Positions 18,372 to 27,125 are shown, counted from the stretch's first letter. The stretch is DNA of 64,000 nucleotides from Halobacteriovorax vibrionivorans (GCF_003346865.1 NZ_QDKL01000001.1:310001-374000); one strand, 5' to 3'. Numbers and translations are program-made. Notes: generated from the sequence alone by a model not told the origin.

Positions 18372-18968
18372 ATGAGCGCAAACCAGAAACTGACAGAAAT
18401 TTACGATCATTATAAACAATCAAAAGCGGCCAAGAAGCTTCGAAATGATAGGCTTAGAAAAAGAGCATATGCATTTATTTGTGACCTCTACATTATTGTC
18501 TTTGCCAATAAGGCCCTTTCATTTGTTTGGCTATCTTTTATAAATAATTATGTTTCAAATATTTCAACGTCACCGAGAGTTTCGACGTTTACGTTTCAAG
18601 CCCACACAACAAACCTATCCCTGGCGATCATGTTCTTTAGTTATTTCTTTTTTTCTTATTACTTAGGAAATGGACAAACGCTTGGAAAAGCTTTCTTTAA
18701 GCTAAAGGTTGTTAGCTCACGAGATATGACAGAAGAATTAAGTGCCCTCGACTGCTTTGGCCGCTCTATTGGATATGTCTTTGCTAGCCTACTAGCGTAT
18801 CTACCACTTGCCTTAAACTTTGTTAGGAAAGATCAAAAAGGTGTTCAAGACTTTATCTCTCACACTCATGTAGTATGTATGGATGATTTTGAATATGCCT
18901 TAGCACAAGCGGAAGTATCAACTCCTGAAGAAGCACAACAGATCGCTCTCTTTGAAGAAGTTTCTTAG
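18372..18968 (+). CDS. RDD-family membrane protein
   Basis: A 198-residue protein with a charged N-terminus (KKLRNDRLRKRAYAFICDLY, the Arg/Asp pattern that names RDD) and about three or four membrane segments (roughly 35-60, 82-100, 135-155). GNGQTLGKAFFKLKVVS is the usual central motif, followed by a late acidic QDFISHTHVV. RDD proteins are small membrane proteins; some act as Na+(K+)/H+ antiporters, most are uncharacterised. It stands alone between the mutS terminator and the 18976-19172 inverted-repeat element, which starts 8 bp after its stop. Confidence 0.8.
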   Translation: MSANQKLTEIYDHYKQSKAAKKLRNDRLRKRAYAFICDLYIIVFANKALSFVWLSFINNYVSNISTSPRVSTFTFQAHTTNLSLAIMFFSYFFFSYYLGNGQTLGKAFFKLKVVSSRDMTEELSALDCFGRSIGYVFASLLAYLPLALNFVRKDQKGVQDFISHTHVVCMDDFEYALAQAEVSTPEEAQQIALFEEVS

Positions 18969-18975
18969 TCTTTTC

Positions 18976-19172
18976 TTAGGGGCGCGGGTACCAATGGAAC
19001 TTTCAATAGTTTAGCCCCTCATTTCCAATTGAAAACATCATAATCTTCTTTAAACTTACGTTTTAAATCGTTTTCACAAGATAAAATGATCTAAAGAGAC
19101 TTATATAGGGCAGCTTAAGCACTTATAAGTAAGCTAAGTACCTGAAACTTCCATTGGTACCCGCGCCCCTAA
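18976..19172. repeat. 197-bp element bounded by a 24-bp perfect inverted repeat
   Basis: TTAGGGGCGCGGGTACCAAT plus GGAA (18976-18999) recurs exactly as its reverse complement at 19149-19172. After one mismatch the match continues for TTTCA/TGAAA (19001-19005, 19143-19147). The arms are strikingly GC-rich for this genome and enclose 149 bp of AT-rich non-coding DNA, including a 10-bp palindrome ACTTATAAGT. The right arm contains the stop codon of the 19169 gene, and the left arm starts just after the RDD stop. No open reading frame inside. A related arrangement occurs at 47686-47890. Confidence 0.85.
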
Positions 19173-19522
19173 AAGTCTAAGTCAGAAAAGATTTCACTGG
19201 CGCGCCCAACAACGCGAGACTTTAATTTCTCATCAGAAGTAGGTGCTTTTGATTCTTTATAAGGCTGCATCACAGACTTAGATGCGACTTTTGATTTATT
19301 ATAGCCTTCACTATCACTCTTAAAGAGATCTCTCTGATCACTATCTTTAGAATCCCATGGCCTTTTTACATTGGCCTTTAACTCACCTTTTTGCTTACGA
19401 CGTGAGCGCTCTTCTTTATGATCGAGAATAATCTCCAAAAGAGATTCATCTGAACTCTCAATACGTTTTTTAATTTTGGATTTTGAAGATTTTTCAAAAG
19501 TTTTATTTAAACTTAGGGCCAT
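19169..19522 (-). CDS. Small charged hypothetical protein
   Basis: A 117-residue, Lys/Ser/Asp-rich, probably disordered protein (SKSKIKKRIESSDESLLEII, KEERSRRKQKGELK, SDSEGYNKSKV). No signal peptide, membrane segment or known motif. Its TAG stop lies inside the right arm of the 18976-19172 inverted repeat. No good ribosome site is visible before ATG (AGGGG is about 18 nt away), which lowers confidence, though frame length and composition look genuine. Confidence 0.55.
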   Translation of the reverse strand: MALSLNKTFEKSSKSKIKKRIESSDESLLEIILDHKEERSRRKQKGELKANVKRPWDSKDSDQRDLFKSDSEGYNKSKVASKSVMQPYKESKAPTSDEKLKSRVVGRASEIFSDLDF

Positions 19523-19570
19523 AATATTCTATTTTATCTGCCCCTATGATTTCGTGCAACAAAGATCTTA

Positions 19571-21106
19571 CTATTTGTCGTAAAGCTCTTTAATACTGGC
19601 CTTAAGCTGGTCCATACTTTTTGTTTTAAGAATAACTTCATCACTATTTAAGAGAACCTGAACTTCTCGGTCTACAGTTCGTCCATTTTGCCTAACAATA
19701 TTATCAAGTACTGTAATACTGCAATTATCTCTTCCTTCTATATAATGATGTTTAACATTAGAGTCCTTTGTTTTCTCTGACATTCGTAGGTTTCGACTTG
19801 TTTGCCTCTCTAGAATCCATGCAATAGAAGCAGCATCGCAAAGTTTTGCAAGATCAAGTCTTGAAACATTCTCATAACAATCCTCTTCCAAAACACCTAA
19901 TGCTTGTAGCTCTTCTTTTTCCATGAAGCTTAGAAGACCTTCATCCATTGCAATCTTTAAATAGTCTTTTGGATACTTCCCGTCTCCACATGGAACTTCT
20001 AAATTACCACCGAGTGCCTGATAATGAGACATCATATTTACATTATTAACAACTGCTCTTTCTTTGAGCTTTTTAATCATTTCTTCTTGTTCATAATTCA
20101 TTTGAGGATATGAGCTTGCACCATTTGGTAGCATGGCACTACTTTCTTCCTTCCACTTATTAGTGTTTAGATAAACACCTTTTGCATACTCACAAGCGAG
20201 GTTATCGCCGAAGTTATTACGAAAAGACTCAGTAACATCAATATGTTTCTCAATTAGACCTGAAAGTGGTGTTGGTTTTCCACCTAAGGCCCTGGTCGTA
20301 ATTTCATGTCTGATTAAATTCATAACTTTATCATTAGATAACTCCCCTTCTTCTAACGAGAGTTTCATTAATTTATAATAACCATCAGTCAAATTGCCGC
20401 TACTATCCACACCAGTGTACATAGCATATTGATTGGCCGCTTCGGCCAATTTCTCTCCGGAGAAATTATCCTTTAAGTATTTAACTAGACCGTCTACATC
20501 ACCTTGATAACTAATATAAGCTTGAGCAAGTTCACGATCTTTATAGGACTCATCAGAAACATTATATCCCGTTGCCTGGCTTGATCTGATTAGACGATCG
20601 ATATTTGGGCTAACGGTATAACGTCCAACTCCTGTTTTAGAATCAAATTCGTAGAAAGGAGTTGTCGAGCGACTAATTAAATCAGCAACAATTTCTTCGC
20701 GATCTTGTCGTCTTAACTCATTTTCAGGATCAACACTATTGAAGTATTCATCCAGATTAATAGTGTCTTTATCAGAATTGCCAATATGATATTGAAGTTG
20801 GTTCATTGCGTATTGCTTTGCAATCTCCTTCTTTTTCTTTGGAGTTAGCTCGTTAGTGATTCCAACGCCGTAACCCCCCATACCGCTTCCAAAAACTCCC
20901 CCACTCATACCGCCACCAGAAGTAGTTGGGAATCCTCCGCCAGAAAAGCCTCCACTCGGATAGCCTCCTCCTTGGCCCTCACTTGCACCTTCCATAATGA
21001 CACATTCTACACAGTCGGCCATCTCTGAAAGGTCTTCAAATAAACCATCAAAGGCAAGAATATTTAATGAAAAAAGAATAAGAATCGATAGATTAAGTGC
21101 TTTCAT
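19571..21106 (-). CDS. Secreted Gly-rich protein of unknown function
   Basis: A 511-residue protein. It has a signal peptide (LNLSILILFSLNILAFDG), a C-x-x-C pair (DCVECV, about residues 32-38), and a low-complexity Gly/Ser segment with repeated GGG/GGF at about residues 42-80. About 420 residues of helical, acidic sequence with scattered cysteines follow. No enzyme motif is recognised. The flexible Gly segment behind the signal peptide suggests a tether between the cell surface or periplasm and a globular C-terminal domain; that is inference. Confidence 0.75.
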   Translation of the reverse strand: MKALNLSILILFSLNILAFDGLFEDLSEMADCVECVIMEGASEGQGGGYPSGGFSGGGFPTTSGGGMSGGVFGSGMGGYGVGITNELTPKKKKEIAKQYAMNQLQYHIGNSDKDTINLDEYFNSVDPENELRRQDREEIVADLISRSTTPFYEFDSKTGVGRYTVSPNIDRLIRSSQATGYNVSDESYKDRELAQAYISYQGDVDGLVKYLKDNFSGEKLAEAANQYAMYTGVDSSGNLTDGYYKLMKLSLEEGELSNDKVMNLIRHEITTRALGGKPTPLSGLIEKHIDVTESFRNNFGDNLACEYAKGVYLNTNKWKEESSAMLPNGASSYPQMNYEQEEMIKKLKERAVVNNVNMMSHYQALGGNLEVPCGDGKYPKDYLKIAMDEGLLSFMEKEELQALGVLEEDCYENVSRLDLAKLCDAASIAWILERQTSRNLRMSEKTKDSNVKHHYIEGRDNCSITVLDNIVRQNGRTVDREVQVLLNSDEVILKTKSMDQLKASIKELYDK

Positions 21107-21180
21107 ACTGCGCTTTTCGACAAAATTCTTTGGTCAATTTAATAATCAGAAAAAATCTAAATAAAAAGGAAATATTAACC

Positions 21181-22641
21181 TTAGAAGAATGCAACGATGG
21201 CACAAAGGACGACAAAAGCGATCAGGTTTAAGATTGCACCAAATCCGATCATTTTCTTCATTGAAACGAGGCCTGTTCCATAAACGATAGCATTTGGCGG
21301 TGTCGCGACAGGAAGCATAAAGGCCATATTGCAACTGAAAGCAATGACAAAAGCTGCGGTTGTTGTTGAAAAACCAACTTTTGCTGCAGCCGCAATTAAA
21401 ATCGGAACAAGAATATTTGCAGCGGCCGTATTACTTACTAACTCAGTTAAAAGAATTGTAATGGCCACAATAAAAATTAGAATAACTGAAAAACTAAAGT
21501 TACTAAATATTGTAATGATATTATTTCCAACATACTCTGCAATTCCAGTTTTAAAAAGAGTTGTCCCAAGGGAAAGACCTGAAGCAAAAAGTAACAAAGT
21601 TCCCCAATCTATTTTCTTAATGTCCTCTTGCTCCAATAGCTTTGTTTTACTATAGATTGGAAACATAAAAAGTGAGCACGATGCAATGATAGCAACCATG
21701 GCCGGTGTCACATACTTATGCAAATAGATGGTTAAAGCATTGGCCTTACCAAGAACAAAAGTTGCAATAGTTGGAGCAAACCAAAAGAAAACCGTTAATG
21801 AGAAAATGGCCATTAAACGAAATTCATTATTTGAAATCTTATGGTCCTTTCCTAAGCTTAGAATGAGATCCTTCTTATCAACCTTAGGTATGGACTCTGT
21901 AATTTTACTCTTGGCATAAAGAAATAAAATCAACATGAAACCACAACTTAAAGGCAAACCGTATTTAAACCAATCCCAAAATGTTAAGCTCTGCCCTGTA
22001 TGCTGCTCTAATAAACCCATCGTAATGAGATTTGGGGGTGAACCTATTGGCGTTGCCATTCCCCCGACAGTGGCTGCATAGCCAATAATTAAAAGAAAAT
22101 ACTGTTTTGTAATATCCTCTTTCACTTTAAATGACTTTAAGATACCAAAAGCTATCGAGATCATCATAGCTGCTGTTGCGGAGTTTGAAACCCACATCGA
22201 AAAAGTAGCAGTTACAACGATAATTACCGCAAGTGTTCGATTAAAACTTCCATTGATAAACTTTGAACTTAATATTGCAATCGAAATTTTTCGATCTAAT
22301 CCTAATTTCTCCATCGCACGAGCTAAGAGAAAACCTCCCATAAAGAGAAAGATTATTGGTGAGCTAAAACTACTAAAGGCTTCCTCAAAAGATATAACTC
22401 CAAGTAAAACTGTTAGAGCAACTCCCATAAGACCTGATATAAATAAAGTAGTACTTGAAAGTAGCCACTGAACGACAACATAAGAAAAGATTGCTAAGAA
22501 TTTTTTAGCATTTTCTTCTAAAGGTAAATTTGAAGTATAGACAAGAAAGAAAGCAATGATGCCTAAGAACTGAAAGATGACTGACTTAGCAGTGTTATTC
22601 TTCCACTCAGTTCTAAATTCATCATATAAGCTTTTAATCAT
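21181..22641 (-). CDS. DASS/SLC13-family sodium:dicarboxylate or sulfate symporter
   Basis: A 486-residue membrane protein with about 11-13 segments. It has the paired SNT-type motifs of the divalent anion:Na+ symporters: WVSNSATAAMM in the first half and ELVSNTAAANILVPI in the second, and the family hallmark near the C-terminus, LPVATPPNAIVYGTG. These proteins import succinate, malate, citrate, sulfate or similar anions with sodium. Substrate not determinable. It sits between the Gly-rich secreted protein and aspS on the same strand. Confidence 0.9.
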   Translation of the reverse strand: MIKSLYDEFRTEWKNNTAKSVIFQFLGIIAFFLVYTSNLPLEENAKKFLAIFSYVVVQWLLSSTTLFISGLMGVALTVLLGVISFEEAFSSFSSPIIFLFMGGFLLARAMEKLGLDRKISIAILSSKFINGSFNRTLAVIIVVTATFSMWVSNSATAAMMISIAFGILKSFKVKEDITKQYFLLIIGYAATVGGMATPIGSPPNLITMGLLEQHTGQSLTFWDWFKYGLPLSCGFMLILFLYAKSKITESIPKVDKKDLILSLGKDHKISNNEFRLMAIFSLTVFFWFAPTIATFVLGKANALTIYLHKYVTPAMVAIIASCSLFMFPIYSKTKLLEQEDIKKIDWGTLLLFASGLSLGTTLFKTGIAEYVGNNIITIFSNFSFSVILIFIVAITILLTELVSNTAAANILVPILIAAAAKVGFSTTTAAFVIAFSCNMAFMLPVATPPNAIVYGTGLVSMKKMIGFGAILNLIAFVVLCAIVAFF

Positions 22642-22693
22642 AGAGTCTTCTTAAGTATCCTCCTGTCGCATTAGCAACAGGAGGAATATTGGA

Positions 22694-24493
22694 TTATTTT
22701 AAGAAACTAAAGTGTAATTCATCAGTCTGCTCTTTTGAAGGAACAGATGGAGCATTCGACATCATATCACTTGCTGTCGTTGTTTTTGGAAATGCAATTA
22801 CGTCACGGATATTGTCAGTTCCTGCCTTTACCATTGTGATACGATCAAGCCCTAGAGCAATCCCACCGTGCGGAGGAGTTCCATATTTAAGTGCATTAAC
22901 AAAGAAGCTAAATTGCTTTTCAACTTCTTCTTCACTCATTCCAAGAACTTCAAACATTCTCTCTTGAACAGCACCATTGTGAATTCTAATCGATCCACCA
23001 CCTAGCTCGTAACCATTACAAACGAGGTCATATGCTTGAGCTGGAAGATTCTTTAGAACTTCGTTTTTCACGCTGATTTCTTCATTCATAAACTTATCCA
23101 TTTCACTTAATTTTGGAGAAGTAAATGGATGGTGTTTTGCGTATAATCTTTCTTCATCAGCTTCAAAGCATGGGAAGTCATTTACCCATAAGAAAGCATA
23201 TTTCTTATCACTATTTTCAATAAGCTTAAGCTCTTGTCCAAGGTGACGACGTAGAGCATCTGCACTGTCATGAACGATCTCTTCTTTATCAGCAAAGAAT
23301 AACCATGTTCCAGATTTTGAATCACCATCAAGGTCTGGAAGACTTGATAGATTAGCTAGCACATCGTCAGTGATAAACTTAGAGATACCACCAGATGCTT
23401 TCCCCTCTTCAACTTTAAAGAAGGCAACACCTTTTCCACCAAATGGCTTAACAACGTTTACAAAACCATCAAGGATCTTACGTGAAAAAGTTCCCATCGT
23501 TGCAGGAACGAACATGGCCTTAACCATTCCACCAGATTCAATAGCATTTTTAAAAACACCAAATTCAGTTTCTTTAAAAAGATCAGAAACAACATGTTGC
23601 TTAAGACCGAAACGAACATCTGGCTTATCAGAACCATAATCTCTCATGGCATCGTTATAATTCATTACAGGAATCTCATAATCTGATTCTAATTCAAAAA
23701 TATTTTTCATTAGATCTGTTGCAAGATTCTTCATGTACTCTTCTGTCGCAAAAGAAACTTCAATATCCACTTGAGTAAATTCTGGCTGACGGTCAGCTCG
23801 AAGATCCTCATCACGGAAACACTTACAGATTTGGAAGTACTTATCAGTTCCACCAATCATAAGAAGTTGTTTTAGTGTTTGTGGTGACTGTGGAAGTGCA
23901 TAAACGTGACCTGGATGAACACGAGAAGGAACAACATAGTCACGAGCACCTTCAGGAGTCGACTTATATAGAATTGGAGTTTCAACTTCAATAAAGTCGT
24001 TTTCGTGCATTGTATTTCTAACGTCTAAAGTAATCTTAGAACGTAGTTTTAAAATATCTTGAAGCTTCTTTGTTCTTAGATCAAGGTAGCGATACTTAAG
24101 CTTATTATCTTCTGTTGCTTCAGTCGCTCCATATGGAAGAAATGGAATATTGTTAATATCACACTCTGATAGAACTTCTAATTCTTCAACATGGACTTCA
24201 ACTTCACCTGTTGGCATATTCTTATTTAAAGCTTCTTCTGGACGCTTTGCCACTTCACCTTTAATCATAATAACTGATTCGAGGTGACACTTTTTAAGAA
24301 GATCAACGTCGCCTTTGAAATTTGTAAAGTTAAGCTGAGTTAAACCAAACTTATCTCTTAAATCGATAAAAGTAAGTCCACCTAGGTCGCGGTTCTTATT
24401 TACCCAACCGCATAGTGTTACTTTCTTACCGATGTCTTCGGCCCTTAATTCTCCTAAATTGTGAGTTCTCATCAAACCCTTAATCTGTGACAT
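22694..24493 (-). CDS. aspS: Aspartyl-tRNA synthetase
   Basis: About 600 residues of bacterial-type class IIb synthetase: OB-fold anticodon domain (VTLCGWVNKNRDLGGLTFIDLRD), motif 2 FRDEDLRADRQPEFTQ, a GAD insertion, and motif 3 GIALGLDRI. The start at 24493 is chosen because AAGAGG sits about 7 nt upstream; an in-frame TTG-type extension to 24550 has no support and would run into the divergent gene. Leu in RDLGG, where non-discriminating AspRS often has His, fits a discriminating (tRNA-Asp-only) enzyme, a tentative reading. Confidence 0.97.
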   Translation of the reverse strand: MSQIKGLMRTHNLGELRAEDIGKKVTLCGWVNKNRDLGGLTFIDLRDKFGLTQLNFTNFKGDVDLLKKCHLESVIMIKGEVAKRPEEALNKNMPTGEVEVHVEELEVLSECDINNIPFLPYGATEATEDNKLKYRYLDLRTKKLQDILKLRSKITLDVRNTMHENDFIEVETPILYKSTPEGARDYVVPSRVHPGHVYALPQSPQTLKQLLMIGGTDKYFQICKCFRDEDLRADRQPEFTQVDIEVSFATEEYMKNLATDLMKNIFELESDYEIPVMNYNDAMRDYGSDKPDVRFGLKQHVVSDLFKETEFGVFKNAIESGGMVKAMFVPATMGTFSRKILDGFVNVVKPFGGKGVAFFKVEEGKASGGISKFITDDVLANLSSLPDLDGDSKSGTWLFFADKEEIVHDSADALRRHLGQELKLIENSDKKYAFLWVNDFPCFEADEERLYAKHHPFTSPKLSEMDKFMNEEISVKNEVLKNLPAQAYDLVCNGYELGGGSIRIHNGAVQERMFEVLGMSEEEVEKQFSFFVNALKYGTPPHGGIALGLDRITMVKAGTDNIRDVIAFPKTTTASDMMSNAPSVPSKEQTDELHFSFLK

Positions 24494-24523
24494 GCTAATC
24501 CTCTTGATATATAGTTTTTGTGT

Positions 24524-25048
24524 ATGAAATTTATAGCAAATTCTACACATATTCTCAGTATTTTTTTCTACTCAGTCGTTTTGTTTTACGCCACACCTAG
24601 TCATGCTCAATTTATCAATAAAAAATGGGGTGTAAACACGATGATCACACCTAGTAAGAAAGAAATTAAGGTATCCTGGGCCGTAAGCGAAAAAGAGAAA
24701 CGCCAAGGACTAAGTGGACTCAAATCAGAGGCCATGAAAGAAGACGAAGGTTTACTCTTTGTTTATCGTCGAATGATGCCACTAAAGTTTTGGATGCCAA
24801 ATACATTCTTTGACTTAGATATTATTTTTCTCGATAAGAATTTTAAAGTTGTGGCCATTGAAACTCTTCCTCATTACCCGGGCCGAGAAAACCCTAAGAA
24901 GATTCCAATAACAAAGCCTTATCAAAGCCAATTTGTCTTAGAATTACATGCTGGAATGGCAAAGAAATTGAAGATAACGAAGGGCTCCCAACTTAAATGG
25001 AAGAAAGCCCTCTCACAGAAGTTTCTGAATTCTCTGGGAATAGAATAA
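24524..25048 (+). CDS. Secreted DUF192 family protein
   Basis: About 174 residues with a signal peptide (hydrophobic core IFFYSVVLFYATPSHA) and the DUF192 pattern: EKEKRQGLSGL, EGLLFVY, KFWMPNTFFDLDIIFLDKN and a C-terminal VLELHAG. The family forms small periplasmic or secreted beta proteins of unknown function. ATG at 24524 is the natural start; only 30 bp separate it from the divergent aspS start, so the two promoters must overlap each other or the coding ends. The 3' end overlaps the DivIC-like gene by 56 bp. Confidence 0.85.
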   Translation: MKFIANSTHILSIFFYSVVLFYATPSHAQFINKKWGVNTMITPSKKEIKVSWAVSEKEKRQGLSGLKSEAMKEDEGLLFVYRRMMPLKFWMPNTFFDLDIIFLDKNFKVVAIETLPHYPGRENPKKIPITKPYQSQFVLELHAGMAKKLKITKGSQLKWKKALSQKFLNSLGIE

Positions 25049-25856
25049 GATACTCATCACGTGCGATATAACCTAAGTGATCGCGAACAAGCTTCTTCTT
25101 ATACTTATTATTTGTGCGAATTAATTCTAGCTCCTTCATAAGTCCGGCATTCTCTTCTTTTAAGAGATGGGCCTCATGATAGGCTTGATCAAGAGTTGAT
25201 TTCTTATCAAAGTATTCAATAACGCCACCTTGAGAAAAAATTAAGCGACCTAATAGGAATAGACAAAATCCCCAACAAAGCTTAACACCCCAGCTCGTTA
25301 CCTCGCCTTTCTTTCTCGACTTTGACTTAACTTTTCTCTTTGCTGAAACTTTAGCTTTTGGTTTCGTTAAAGATTTAGCTTCTGATTGTTGTGCATAAGT
25401 CGGCGCGGCCGGTGCTGTGGTCTTCTTTCTAAGTGGTGAAGACATTTCGATATTATTTGAATCAGTAATTGGTTTTCTTGTTGCTGCTGATGCAGTTGTT
25501 GATGGCCTTGCAGATGAAGATGGAGCTGACATTGATGCTCTTCTTGCTCCGGACGCTGAAGCTTGTGCTTCTTTTGCCATTCTCTGCTCTCTAAGCTTTG
25601 CTAAAACTGATGAACCAGAAGATTTAGGCGCTTCACTCGCAGCACTCGCTTGCATACGTGATTGAGGAGATGGTCGACTTCCTGGTGTTGGAGGTGGAGA
25701 ACCTGCATCACTTTGACGTCTTTGCATCTTTGCACGATTGCGCTCGATTGCTTTTTGCATCGCCGCACTTCTCGAATTAGACTGATTTGAACTAGTTGAA
25801 TTTGTAGAGGCACCAGACGACGCTGGACCACGGTTCCTTCCTAGTGAAAATTGCAA
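24993..25856 (-). CDS. DivIC/FtsB-like septum protein with long disordered N-terminal extension
   Basis: A 287-residue protein. Residues 1-185 are Ser/Ala/Pro/Arg-rich, low complexity and basic (ending SAKRKVKSKSRKKG). One membrane segment (about 190-206), a short coiled coil (about 217-248) and the DivIC/FtsB end motif (LVRDHLGYIARDEYLILF, 256-273) follow. FtsB/DivIC join FtsL and FtsQ in the divisome; usual length is about 100 residues, so the cytoplasmic head is an unusual addition. Start is TTG with AGGA 7 nt upstream. A -35/-10 pair lies about 50 bp upstream. Confidence 0.78.
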   Translation of the reverse strand: MQFSLGRNRGPASSGASTNSTSSNQSNSRSAAMQKAIERNRAKMQRRQSDAGSPPPTPGSRPSPQSRMQASAASEAPKSSGSSVLAKLREQRMAKEAQASASGARRASMSAPSSSARPSTTASAATRKPITDSNNIEMSSPLRKKTTAPAAPTYAQQSEAKSLTKPKAKVSAKRKVKSKSRKKGEVTSWGVKLCWGFCLFLLGRLIFSQGGVIEYFDKKSTLDQAYHEAHLLKEENAGLMKELELIRTNNKYKKKLVRDHLGYIARDEYLILFPENSETSVRGLSSI

Positions 25857-25915
25857 ACTTACATCCTGTTTTTTGCTAAGCGTTCCTCATGAACACTTTT
25901 TTTCCCAATATCAAT

Positions 25916-25944
25916 ATTTTAATGCGTTTCAAAAAATGACACAA
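25916..25944 (-). promoter_or_regulatory. Candidate sigma-70 promoter of the DivIC-like gene
   Basis: On the minus strand TTGTGT (25944-25939), a 17-bp spacer and TAAAAT (25921-25916) form a reasonable -35/-10 pair. The predicted transcript would start near 25909, about 50 nt before the TTG start. Confidence 0.4.
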
Positions 25945-25997
25945 GTCTTTTTCCGTAGGAAATCTTCTCGTGACGCACCGTCAAAAGCTTTCGGCCA

Positions 25998-26825
25998 TTA
26001 TGACAGTAAATTAAATCCTTGATCCGTATTAAGTGATTCTACACGAAGCCAAAACTTACGAATTGTAGCTAATTCTTTTAAGTAGAGGTTCAAAGTGCCA
26101 TCAAGCCCTTTTAAGATGTGAGCATCACTATCTAACTCACCTTCTTCAAATAGTGCTGATAATTCGTCAAATACTCGGTGAAAGCGATCTTTTGGCTTAA
26201 TAATAAAATGCTTTTCTGAAACATTGTATTCAAGAAAGGACATTTTACTCTCAAGATACTTCTCTAAACGAGAAAATAAGATGCTAGCAATACATACATC
26301 ACCAATTGGGCCAAGCTTTAAGCGCTGGCCATTTCCTTCAAGTTTATGACTTTTGAAATTAATGCGAATCGCATCATCACTTCTTTGATACCACCAGCTA
26401 AAGCCAGGGTCAGAGATATTACAAATGAGATCTTCTTCTAATGGGAATCTCTTATTGAATACCTGATCAAAAATAACCTGAGCAAGGTCAAGGTTATCAA
26501 CTTCATAATAAAGAGACTTAGAAACTTCATCTTGGTCGATACGAAGAGCTTTTAAGGTCGCAGTATCACCAATTAAAGCCGCCTCAAAAGTGTCACTGAT
26601 ATTATCTGTGATCACTCCACGCAGACTAAAAGTTGAGCTACTCTTAACGATATTAAACACGAGTCCACAAGTTTGCGGATAATCTTGTTTTTGAACTTCT
26701 TTATTTATTTGTTCAGACGAGTGGCCGAATAAAAACTCATTTCTAAAATCGTCGTCTGCTAAAATTTCGTCTTGTGTATTAAGGTTAAATGTCTCTTGTG
26801 TGAGAAAATCAAACTCGTTGTGCAC
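25998..26825 (-). CDS. Hypothetical cytoplasmic protein
   Basis: A 275-residue acidic protein without signal peptide or membrane segment. I see no known motif; it contains FSWWYQRSDDAIRINFKSHK and a helical C-terminus. The GTG at 26825 is preferred over TTG at 26828 because GGAGG lies 5 nt upstream of GTG and only 2 nt before TTG. Upstream it carries a CAAAACCCTTT motif shared with the porin gene at 5404, at nearly the same distance from the start. Confidence 0.7.
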   Translation of the reverse strand: MHNEFDFLTQETFNLNTQDEILADDDFRNEFLFGHSSEQINKEVQKQDYPQTCGLVFNIVKSSSTFSLRGVITDNISDTFEAALIGDTATLKALRIDQDEVSKSLYYEVDNLDLAQVIFDQVFNKRFPLEEDLICNISDPGFSWWYQRSDDAIRINFKSHKLEGNGQRLKLGPIGDVCIASILFSRLEKYLESKMSFLEYNVSEKHFIIKPKDRFHRVFDELSALFEEGELDSDAHILKGLDGTLNLYLKELATIRKFWLRVESLNTDQGFNLLS

Positions 26826-26831
26826 CAACCC

Positions 26832-26873
26832 CTCCGTAGGTAATACATATACTTTATAGTCTAAAGGGTTTTG
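26832..26873 (-). promoter_or_regulatory. CAAAACCCTTT-type upstream motif with possible SD pairing
   Basis: On the minus strand CAAAACCCTTTAGACTATAAA starts 48 nt before the GTG start; the porin gene has CAAAACCCTTTTACTATTAA starting 46 nt before its start. AACCCTTT can also pair (with G-U wobbles) with GAGGGGTT around the ribosome site, across 28 nt. Either a shared promoter type or a translational hairpin. Confidence 0.4.
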
Positions 26874-26900
26874 CTACGTGTTGGCAAGAATTTGGACGCG

Positions 26901-27125
26901 TTAAAAAATTGCGACAAAAATCTTTAAAACGAGAATAACAATCATTGGAGAGATATCGAATGGAATATCCATCTCTGGCAACATTCTTCTCACAGGGCCA
27001 CAAGTATAATCTGAGATCTGTTTAATTCTAATGGCAACAGGATGAGATTTATATTGTGGAATATAAGAAATGATGACATCGATGATAAGAATAAAAATGT
27101 AAATATCGATTAGTGTGCGAATCAA
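26901..27125 (-). CDS. YggT family membrane protein
   Basis: A 74-residue protein with two membrane segments separated by a loop holding the YggT pattern: IIDVIISYIPQY then ISDYTCGPVRRMLPEMDIPFDISPMIVILVL. Most YggT proteins are about 90 or 190 residues; this is a minimal single-repeat form. Function is unsettled (linked to osmotic or cell-shape phenotypes). Start is TTG with GGGGA upstream. Confidence 0.85.
   Translation of the reverse strand: MIRTLIDIYIFILIIDVIISYIPQYKSHPVAIRIKQISDYTCGPVRRMLPEMDIPFDISPMIVILVLKIFVAIF

Noticed and set aside
18976..19172. Reading the long inverted repeat as a rho-independent terminator
   Set aside because: The arms are 149 nt apart and no T-run follows on either strand.
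24494..24550. In-frame upstream extension of aspS
   Set aside because: The ATG at 24493 has a good AAGAGG site and gives the normal AspRS length; the extension would overlap the divergent DUF192 gene.
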